DNA of 17,446 nucleotides from the NCBI GenBank assembly GCA_964369235.1, contig CAYJEQ010000058.1, positions 1-17,446 on the forward strand. Reading direction: 5' to 3'. A program made the position numbers and the translations under genes. Shown one piece after another: positions 1-5,501 of the stretch (positions within the stretch are counted from its first letter, which is position 1; each line of letters opens with the position of its first letter). This DNA comes from CAYJEQ01 sp964369235 (GTDB lineage: Bacteria > Bacillota > Clostridia > Oscillospirales > Ruminococcaceae). The notes beneath the pieces are model-generated. The model was not told the origin of the DNA and made no database searches. It saw only the letters and a program-made list of their open reading frames with translations.

Positions 1-134
1 GCAAGCTCAAGAGATGGATTGTATTTGCCATTTTCAATAGAACTAATAGTTTGTCTGGAAACTTTCATAAGCTTTGCAAAAGCATCTTGGTTAATACCAT
101 TTTGTTTTCTCAGTTGCTCTAGTTTATTATCCAT
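1..134 (-). CDS. XRE-family helix-turn-helix regulator (N-terminal part, runs off the window)
   Basis: The first 44 codons of a small DNA-binding regulator are present; the rest lies beyond the left edge. Residues 1-44 read MDNKLEQLRKQNGINQDAFA, then a short stretch ending in SRQTISSIENGKYNPSLEL. This is the Cro/C1-type HTH: helix 2 'NQDAFAKLM' and recognition helix 'SRQTISSIENG'. The ATG at 134 follows a GGAGGT Shine-Dalgarno (141-146) by 6 nt; an out-of-frame ATG at 139 is ignored. Short XRE proteins of this type are usually dimeric repressors, often autoregulated, and may carry a membrane or effector domain downstream that cannot be seen here. A strong promoter with a palindrome lies directly upstream. 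The family call is firm; the target is unknown. Confidence 0.85.
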   Translation of the reverse strand, partial: MDNKLEQLRKQNGINQDAFAKLMKVSRQTISSIENGKYNPSLEL

Positions 135-172
135 TCCATTACCTCCATTTGTCAAGTTAACTTTATATTTAT

Positions 173-201
173 ATAATACCATAATGGTAAGGAAGTGTCA
201 A
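173..201 (-). promoter_or_regulatory. Sigma-A promoter of the XRE regulator gene
   Basis: Reading the minus strand, a perfect -35 TTGACA (201-196) is separated by 17 bp from a -10 TATTAT (178-173). Transcription would start near 166, giving a leader of about 30 nt that carries the GGAGGT ribosome binding site. This is among the best consensus promoters in the window. Confidence 0.8.
177..189. promoter_or_regulatory. Candidate operator: perfect 13-bp palindrome in the XRE promoter
   Basis: TACCAT-A-ATGGTA is a perfect inverted repeat with a single central base. It lies in the spacer and touches the -10 of the XRE promoter. The position suits repression by a small dimeric HTH protein, most simply the XRE protein itself. 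The palindrome and its position are seen in the sequence; autoregulation is inferred. Confidence 0.5.
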
Positions 202-240
202 GTTTCCTTTACAATATAATTATATCAGCCTTTGATTAAG

Positions 241-276
241 AAACAGAAAACCCAGTGTATCGCTACACTGGGTTTT
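241..276 (-). terminator. Intrinsic terminator after the 588-residue membrane protein gene
   Basis: A perfect 13-bp stem (247-259 with 264-276) closes a 4-nt loop. On the minus strand its A/T ends give a T-rich tail (TTTTCTGTTT). It lies 20 bp past the stop codon of the minus-strand gene. The opposite side also has a short T run, so some bidirectional activity is possible. Confidence 0.85.
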
Positions 277-295
277 ATTATAGGTTATATATTGA

Positions 296-2062
296 CTACT
301 GGCTTACAGTATCTTCTGTAATTTCTTCTTGTGGAGAAACAGTAGGCTCTGGGGATGTTTCAGGGACTATAACTTCTTCTTCAATAACAAGGGGCTTGTT
401 AGCACCATCACCAAAGTGATTATTATCAAAGGCAAATACATCAAGGATTGGGCCTTCAATATCATAGTAACTAATAGTTGCACTTTCACTATCTAGAGTT
501 AAAGCAAGCTCATCACTAATACGACTAGGAACGATGAAAATCTTATCTTCATAACCTTCTAAAATTAGCTTATACACTGTTTCACTACCGTTAAATTCAT
601 CGGCAATTCTTAGTATATTAGCAGTTATGGTTTTCTCAATACTAGAAGTATCTAAGTCAGGGGAAGATATGCCATCATCTTGTATAATGCGCTTGTAATC
701 TGCTAGTGCAGCATCAATAGTTTCCCCAGTACCAACAGAGGAGTAACTAGAAACCGATACAAATGCATACTGCTTAATTAATCCTTCACGGTCTTTAAGT
801 GTCATAAAGTAAGTTGGGTTGCCATTAATATTTAGTATAATAGGGAAGGACGCATAATATTCAAGATGCTGTACTTTACCCTGAGCAGAGCTTTGTGCAG
901 AGCTTTCTGTAGCGCCATTCATCTGGTATAGTATAGGTTCTTTTGTAACCATGTCAACCATCATAAATCCAATAGCACTTTCGTCCTGCCCAACACTGGT
1001 AAGTCCTGTAAACAGATAGCATCTGCCATCATTATAAACGATAGCTTCACCATGGGAAGGCTTGTACTTATCTTTATCAGAGAAGTTAAATATACCATGA
1101 ACATACTGGCCTTTATTATTAATCTGATTAACAATAAACTGCTCAGGCTGAACTCTATCAACCCACTCTGGGATACTAGCCATATCATATATACCTGTTT
1201 CTCCAGTGCTAGCATTTAGAGTAATTACACCAGTAGCTTCACCTAGGGCAAAACCTGCTTGGTTTTTATAGGTTGTAACTACCCAGTATGGCTGGCCACT
1301 ATCATCAAGCTCAAAGGAATAGTCGGTAATTCCTGTAAATGGTGCAACGGTTAGCCTTAAGTATCTTTCTAGGTCAAGGTGTAGATAGGAATTATAATGA
1401 TACTTAATAGGGAAGCCTTCCACATAGTCTACATCGTTTACATTAGTAGCAGATACAACTATATAACCAGGGGTACCTTCCATATTATTAATCCACTGGA
1501 ATATACCAGAGTGGTGCAGAGGTACTACCCAAACTAGTTCGTTGTTGTTCATCTGGATTGTTGGCTCACCTAAAACCACCTGACTACCTAATGAAGCACG
1601 CTCACCTAATTTTTTATCAGCTAGATTTAAAGCTAGATCGCGGTCTACAATAGGTATCTGATTAGTATCAAGTACCTGAATATCAGTAGAGAAAGTCTTA
1701 ACCTCTGGCTCTCCTAACTGGTCACGATAAGCTTTCCAGTTAACTATTGGTGAGGATATAATAATCATAACTACAAAGTAAATCCATGGTAGAAAAAGGG
1801 CTACTTTAATCTTCTTGGAAATAGGCTCTCCAGGTGTAACTAAAACTCTACCTGTAGCTTGGTCAACGGAGAATTTAGGGATTAACTGCCCAAACTTTAT
1901 CATTACCCACCCAGCAATATAAGCAGTAACTAGGGCACACCAGAAAAATGCCCCCTCTGGATATAGGGGATTAAGATTAATTGCTTCAATAACAAAATAA
2001 AGCAGAGCTATAATTGTTATAGCTACAAAAATTAGATATTTGTGTTTCATCAGTTTTTTCAT
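296..2062 (-). CDS. Membrane-anchored protein of unknown function, 588 residues
   Basis: I do not recognise a named family. Three hydrophobic segments near the N-terminus (about residues 8-27, 37-58 and 87-107) are followed by some 480 soluble residues, probably outside the cytoplasm. The soluble part has short motifs with the look of conservation (EGTPGYIVV, SFELDDSGQPYWVVTTYKN, TLNASTGETGIYD, GQDESAIGFMMVD, NPTYFMTLKDREG). Stretches such as 'ALNLADKKLG' and 'TLNASTGETG' resemble PepSY-like units, but only loosely. The last 30 residues are acidic and proline/threonine/glutamate-rich. The ATG at 2062 follows AGAAAGG at a long spacing; an in-frame ATG at 2050 is the alternative start. It is a single-gene unit between its own promoter and terminator, divergent from sigG. 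No function is assigned. Confidence 0.8.
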   Translation of the reverse strand: MKKLMKHKYLIFVAITIIALLYFVIEAINLNPLYPEGAFFWCALVTAYIAGWVMIKFGQLIPKFSVDQATGRVLVTPGEPISKKIKVALFLPWIYFVVMIIISSPIVNWKAYRDQLGEPEVKTFSTDIQVLDTNQIPIVDRDLALNLADKKLGERASLGSQVVLGEPTIQMNNNELVWVVPLHHSGIFQWINNMEGTPGYIVVSATNVNDVDYVEGFPIKYHYNSYLHLDLERYLRLTVAPFTGITDYSFELDDSGQPYWVVTTYKNQAGFALGEATGVITLNASTGETGIYDMASIPEWVDRVQPEQFIVNQINNKGQYVHGIFNFSDKDKYKPSHGEAIVYNDGRCYLFTGLTSVGQDESAIGFMMVDMVTKEPILYQMNGATESSAQSSAQGKVQHLEYYASFPIILNINGNPTYFMTLKDREGLIKQYAFVSVSSYSSVGTGETIDAALADYKRIIQDDGISSPDLDTSSIEKTITANILRIADEFNGSETVYKLILEGYEDKIFIVPSRISDELALTLDSESATISYYDIEGPILDVFAFDNNHFGDGANKPLVIEEEVIVPETSPEPTVSPQEEITEDTVSQ

Positions 2063-2120
2063 ATAAAATATAACCTTTCTAAAATATAATTTTATAGTAT
2101 CTTTGCTGTGGGGATATAAA

Positions 2121-2150
2121 ATATAATAAACAATAATGTGTTTATTATAT
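2121..2150. repeat. 12-bp inverted repeat across the -10 and start point of the 588-residue protein gene
   Basis: Arms ATATAATAAACA (2121-2132) and TGTTTATTATAT (2139-2150) are perfect and separated by 6 nt. The right arm contains the -10 on the minus strand and the predicted start point falls in the loop. A repressor site is therefore more likely than an RNA hairpin. The arms are AT-rich, which weakens the case somewhat. Confidence 0.55.
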
Positions 2151-2152
2151 CA
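2144..2152 (-). promoter_or_regulatory. Extended -10 promoter of the 588-residue protein gene
   Basis: The minus strand reads TGATATAAT, an exact extended -10 (TGnTATAAT), at 2152-2144. No good -35 lies 16-18 bp upstream (closest TTTAAT), as extended -10 promoters tolerate. The leader would be about 75 nt. Confidence 0.6.
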
Positions 2153-2246
2153 CAGATTAATGGACAATTAAAGGGTAATCTTTGAACAAATAACACAATT
2201 TAACAATTAGGACAAGTTTGTAATTTATGGAATTTACTTTTACTTA

Positions 2247-2275
2247 GATTAAACACTGATGTAAAAGCCATACTA
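2247..2275 (+). promoter_or_regulatory. Candidate SigG (SigF/SigG-type) promoter of sigG
   Basis: CATACTA at 2269-2275 matches the SigG -10 consensus. GATTA at 2247-2251, 17 bp upstream, is one base off the GAATA form of the -35. In Bacillus subtilis sigG is transcribed by SigF and then by SigG itself, so an autoregulated promoter would fit. The match is seen in the sequence; use by SigG is inferred. Confidence 0.5.
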
Positions 2276-2283
2276 ATTTATGC

Positions 2284-2299
2284 AGATAGGAAACTATCT
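2284..2299 (+). promoter_or_regulatory. Leader hairpin upstream of the sigG start
   Basis: AGATAG-GAAA-CTATCT forms a perfect 6-bp stem capped by a GAAA (GNRA) tetraloop. It begins about 2 nt after the predicted transcription start and ends 13 nt before the GTG. Its position suggests an effect on translation initiation or on stability of the 5' end. Confidence 0.5.
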
Positions 2300-2312
2300 A
2301 GTAGAATAGTAG

Positions 2313-3089
2313 GTGAATATTATTAACTATTGTAAAGTTTCAATAAGTGGTATAGACACAGCAAAATTACCACTTATTAAAGAAAAAGAAAAGCGTGAAC
2401 TTTTGCTGAGAATGCGACAGGGTGACATGGACGCTAGAGAGCAGCTAGTAACAGGTAATTTAAGATTAGTATTATCAGTAGTGCAGAAGTTTATAGCTCG
2501 AGGAGAAAATCCAGATGATTTGTTTCAGGTAGGGTGCATAGGACTAATAAAAGCTATTGATAATTTTAATACTGAATTAGATGTAAGGTTTTCTACCTAT
2601 GCAGTGCCAATGATAATTGGGGAGATTAGACGATACCTAAGAGATAGTAATACCATAAGAATAAGCCGTTCTACAAGAGATATTGCATATAAAGCAATGC
2701 AAGCTAAGGAAAAATTAACAAATCAGCTAGGTAGAGAGGTAAAAATTGAAGAAATATGTCAACTTATAGAACTGCCTAAGGATACAGTAGTACTTGCATT
2801 AGAGGCTATAGTAGATCCAATATCATTATTTGAGCCAGTGTTTTCCGATGAGGGAGATACTATATATGTGATGGATCAGGTAGGTGATAAAGCAACAGAT
2901 TTAGATTGGATAGCAGAGATTAATATAAAGGACACCATTAATCAGTTTAATCCTCGTGATAAGAGAATTTTAGCGCTGAGATTTTTACATGGTAAAACTC
3001 AGATGGAGGTTGCCAAAGAAATAGGCATTAGCCAAGCACAGGTATCAAGGCTTGAAAAAAATGCCATTAATAAAATTAAAGAAGGTTAA
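2313..3089 (+). CDS. sigG: RNA polymerase forespore sigma factor SigG
   Basis: This sigma-70-family factor directs late forespore transcription during sporulation. At 258 residues it is about the usual length. The N-terminus 'KVSISGIDTAKLP' (8-20) matches the SigG-specific 'KVEICGVDTSKLP' of Bacillus and rules against SigF. Region 2 spans roughly 46-112, with 'DDLFQVGCIGLIKAI' (68-82) and 'RFSTYAVPMIIGEIRRYLRD' (92-111). Region 4 holds the HTH 'TQMEVAKEIGISQAQVSRLE' (229-248). The only canonical start after an in-frame stop is GTG at 2313, which lacks a Shine-Dalgarno sequence. AGGTGA (2311-2316) is instead placed for an ATT at 2322, where aligned SigG proteins begin. sigG normally follows spoIIGA-sigE; here its upstream neighbour is on the opposite strand. 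SpoIIAB-type control is expected from the family. Confidence 0.93.
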   Translation: MNIINYCKVSISGIDTAKLPLIKEKEKRELLLRMRQGDMDAREQLVTGNLRLVLSVVQKFIARGENPDDLFQVGCIGLIKAIDNFNTELDVRFSTYAVPMIIGEIRRYLRDSNTIRISRSTRDIAYKAMQAKEKLTNQLGREVKIEEICQLIELPKDTVVLALEAIVDPISLFEPVFSDEGDTIYVMDQVGDKATDLDWIAEINIKDTINQFNPRDKRILALRFLHGKTQMEVAKEIGISQAQVSRLEKNAINKIKEG

Positions 3090-3128
3090 AGCTGTAACTA
3101 AGCTTAAAGTGTAAATAAATTAAAAGAA

Positions 3129-3171
3129 ACTGACTTAAATGGTAAAAATCATTTAGGTCAGTAATTTTTTT
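3129..3171 (+). terminator. Intrinsic terminator after sigG
   Basis: A 13-bp stem (3129-3141 with 3150-3162, one T-G pair) with an 8-nt loop is followed by AATTTTTTTA. It lies 40 bp past the sigG stop, so sigG appears to be a single-gene transcript. Confidence 0.9.
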
Positions 3172-3330
3172 AGGTTACATAAGAATTTGAGGAAGTTATA
3201 GGTAGTTTTAATTGGATTTTTTAAATAATAGTTTGTTTAAATTAATATGATTTAATGAACTAAGTCCGTTTAATAATACAGGAAATTATATTGATTTATA
3301 GTTATAAAAGGGAGGTGATTTTTTATAAGC

Positions 3331-3362
3331 CTATTTCGCTAAATCAAAATTTAGCGAAATAG
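3331..3362. repeat. Perfect 14-bp inverted repeat with 4-nt loop
   Basis: CTATTTCGCTAAAT (3331-3344) pairs with ATTTAGCGAAATAG (3349-3362) around CAAA. No T-run follows on either strand, so it is not an ordinary terminator. It lies 12 nt after the Shine-Dalgarno-like GGGAGGTGA. It could be a protein-binding site, part of an RNA, or a repeated element. Confidence 0.7.
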
Positions 3363-3776
3363 AGGTGGTAGCTTTAATCAGTATACAAAGGATATCTTAA
3401 GTTTTTGATTTAATCCACCAATATGATAACTTTATACTCACTTATAATTAATATATCTAATGCTATTATCACTATAGTTTTTATAATTGTGCATTGTTTT
3501 AAATTAAATTATATCCTTTACTTAAGCTATGCTTTCCTACTATCTAAATATCCAATCTTTATTATATGTACTATACAGGCAAAATCCTTATGAACACAAC
3601 ATATATTAGATACTGTATTAAAATATATGATTTATATAGTATTATAGTAATATTATTGTAAATGGATCCTCTAAAACCACATAGAATTTATCTAGACTCA
3701 GGTTAGGCGAAGTTATAACCTTGTTTAATATTGTAGAAAGAAATAGTAGTAAACCATCTTCTAAAAAGGGTACAAT

Positions 3777-3814
3777 TAAGGGATAAATGCACTAACTATG
3801 ACATTTATCCCTTA
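3777..3814. repeat. Perfect 13-bp inverted repeat, possible argH terminator
   Basis: TAAGGGATAAATG (3777-3789) pairs with CATTTATCCCTTA (3802-3814), with a 12-nt loop. It is about 108 bp past the argH stop on the minus strand. The sequence after the stem there is AATTGTACCCTTTTTAG, so the T-run is displaced. It is the best available terminator candidate for argH, but a weak one. Confidence 0.5.
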
Positions 3815-3921
3815 TATAAACCTGTATCATTGTAATACTAGAGCATCTTGCGGTTTTACTTAGCATTAATTCTAACTATGATTTTGTTAAAATATTGACA
3901 ATTATGTTATTTTAATAGATT

Positions 3922-5295
3922 TTACTTATCTAACCAACTATTAATAATATCAATGTGAGATTTTACTGTAGATGGTGCTGGGCCACCTATGACTAGTCTA
4001 TCATTTACACATTTTTCAAGATTGATTGCAGCATAAACCTCATTATCAAATATATCTGATAATTTATTGTATTCTTCCAGTGGTAGAGTTTCCAGCGTCT
4101 CTCCCCTTTCAATACAGATAGCTACTAGCTGTCCTGTAATCTTATATGCATCTCTAAAAGGCAGACCTTTTTTTACAAGATAATCAGCACAATCTGTAGC
4201 ATTTATAAATCCTCTAGCAGCTGCATTTCTCATATTTTCCTTTAATACCTTTGCTGTGTCTAACATTGGTATAAATGTTTCTATACATAGTTTAACTGTA
4301 TCAATAGAGTCAAATACAGGGGGCTTGCACTCTTGCATATCTTTGTTATAAGCTAGTGGAATACCCTTCATCATAGTTAGAATATTCATTAGATCACCAT
4401 ATACTCTACCTGTTTTGCCACGGATAAGCTCAGCAATATCAGGGTTTTTCTTCTGTGGCATTATGGAAGATCCTGTAGAGAAAGCATCATCTAACTCGAT
4501 GAATTTAAACTCCCATGAGCACCATAGGATAATCTCATCACTAAACTTTGATAGATGCATCATTATAATTGCTATAGCAGATATTGCCTCAATACAGTAA
4601 TCTCTGTCAGAAACACCATCAAGGCTATTTAGAGAAACACTGTCAAAACCTAGATGTTCCTTTACCATATCTCTATTAAGAGGATAGGTTGTCCCAGCTA
4701 AAGCACCACTACCTAAAGGAAGTACATTCATTCGCTGAGAAATGGATTTTAAACGCTCTACATCACGATAAAACATCTCGCCATATGCCATTAGGTGATG
4801 AGCGAATGTTATAGGCTGTGCACGCTGTAGATGGGTGTATCCAGGCATTACTGTATCCAGATTAGCAGCAGCTTTATTTGTAATAGTTTTAATTAGGTCT
4901 TTAGTTAGCGCTATAATTGTTATAAGCTCTTCCCTAACATACATTCTTGTATCAAGTGCCACCTGATCATTTCTACTTCTTGCAGTGTGAAGTCTTTTAC
5001 CAGTAGCATCAATTCTATTTGTAAGCTCAGCTTCCACAAACATATGAATGTCTTCTGCTGTCATATCAATCTCAAGTGTACCTGACTTAATATCTTCTAA
5101 AATATCCTCTAGGGTGGCTACAATGAGATCACCCTCAGACTGGTCAATTATCCCACAAGCAGCAAGCATTGTAGCATGTGCCATAGAACCTTTTATATCA
5201 TGTTCATATAATCTTAAATCATCATGTATAGATGAGTTAAAGTCATCTAATCGCTGATCTGCTTCTTTTTGAAATCTACCTGCCCACATTTTCAT
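3922..5295 (-). CDS. argH: Argininosuccinate lyase
   Basis: The enzyme splits argininosuccinate into arginine and fumarate, the last step of arginine synthesis in the cytoplasm, as a homotetramer. The 457-residue length is usual. The fumarase/aspartase-superfamily signature GSSIMPQKKNPD is at 275-286 and includes the catalytic serine loop. 'TARSRNDQVALD' is at 104-115 and 'GYTHLQRAQP' at 152-161, with the conserved histidine. The N-terminus MKMWAGRF matches the family start (MxLWGGRF). The ATG at 5295 follows GAAAGG at a rather long spacing; ATG at 5289 is a weaker alternative. argG is not adjacent, so argH seems to be transcribed alone from a promoter carrying two ARG-box-like sites. The function is secure. 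Confidence 0.97.
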   Translation of the reverse strand: MKMWAGRFQKEADQRLDDFNSSIHDDLRLYEHDIKGSMAHATMLAACGIIDQSEGDLIVATLEDILEDIKSGTLEIDMTAEDIHMFVEAELTNRIDATGKRLHTARSRNDQVALDTRMYVREELITIIALTKDLIKTITNKAAANLDTVMPGYTHLQRAQPITFAHHLMAYGEMFYRDVERLKSISQRMNVLPLGSGALAGTTYPLNRDMVKEHLGFDSVSLNSLDGVSDRDYCIEAISAIAIIMMHLSKFSDEIILWCSWEFKFIELDDAFSTGSSIMPQKKNPDIAELIRGKTGRVYGDLMNILTMMKGIPLAYNKDMQECKPPVFDSIDTVKLCIETFIPMLDTAKVLKENMRNAAARGFINATDCADYLVKKGLPFRDAYKITGQLVAICIERGETLETLPLEEYNKLSDIFDNEVYAAINLEKCVNDRLVIGGPAPSTVKSHIDIINSWLDK

Positions 5296-5331
5296 AATTA
5301 TATTCTACCTTTCATAGTTGCAAATTCAATA

Positions 5332-5366
5332 TGTATAATTATAGCATAAAAACTAATAATTATGCA
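5332..5366. promoter_or_regulatory. Tandem ARG-box-like operators (ArgR/AhrC type)
   Basis: TGTATAATTATAGC (5332-5345) and CTAATAATTATGCA (5353-5366) match the ARG-box core TGAATAATTATTCA at 10 and 11 of 14 positions. The shared ATAATTAT centres lie exactly 21 bp apart, two helical turns. One site covers the argH -10 and the other its -35. Arginine-dependent repression by an ArgR hexamer is the inference. AT-rich background makes the core common, so the spacing and position carry most of the weight. Confidence 0.5.
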
Positions 5367-5367
5367 A
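5338..5367 (-). promoter_or_regulatory. Promoter of argH
   Basis: The minus strand gives -35 TTGCAT (5367-5362), an 18-bp spacer and -10 TATAAT (5343-5338), with an extended TGC just before the -10. The leader is about 36 nt. Both ARG-box-like sites overlap it. Confidence 0.7.
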
Positions 5368-5435
5368 GATGTACTTTTGATAAATTTAAGATTGCTATAT
5401 AGTTTATTTTGTGCTATTGTTCAAATAACATAGAT

Positions 5436-5464
5436 TTGACAGTTATAGTTATTTTTATTACAAT
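5436..5464 (+). promoter_or_regulatory. Sigma-A promoter of the xerC-like gene
   Basis: TTGACA (5436-5441), a 17-bp spacer and TACAAT (5459-5464) form a near-consensus promoter. The leader of about 30 nt carries AGGAGG (5491-5496), 5 nt before the ATG. Confidence 0.8.
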
Positions 5465-5501
5465 GGTATCATGAGTTTAATAAAAAACTTAGGAGGAACT
5501 A

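Larger units (their letters stand above)
3172..3921. other. About 750 bp with no supportable gene
   Basis: Between the sigG terminator and the argH stop codon I find no convincing coding region, tRNA or known riboswitch. The stretch is very AT-rich with stops in all frames. It contains GGGAGGTGA at 3310-3318, a perfect Shine-Dalgarno-like sequence with no suitable ATG after it, and perfect hairpins at 3331-3362 and 3777-3814. The longest candidate, 3423-3593 plus, would encode 56 hydrophobic residues but has no ribosome binding site. Another stop-free stretch of about 33 codons on the plus strand ends near 3786 and has no start. Decayed sequence or an untranslated RNA are both possible. Confidence 0.6.

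Noticed and set aside
19..219. Plus-strand 66-codon ORF at the left edge
   Set aside because: It is antisense to the XRE gene and its promoter, has no ribosome binding site, and the HTH reading on the minus strand is clear.
3315..3362. 15-codon GTG ORF ending in the 14-bp palindrome
   Set aside because: The GTG lies inside the Shine-Dalgarno-like sequence itself, leaving no spacing; no known peptide is recognisable.
3423..3593. 56-codon hydrophobic plus-strand ORF (starts MITLYSLIIN)
   Set aside because: No Shine-Dalgarno sequence precedes it (CCACCAAT), and hydrophobic residues are expected by chance from very AT-rich DNA. Mentioned within the gene-free stretch only.
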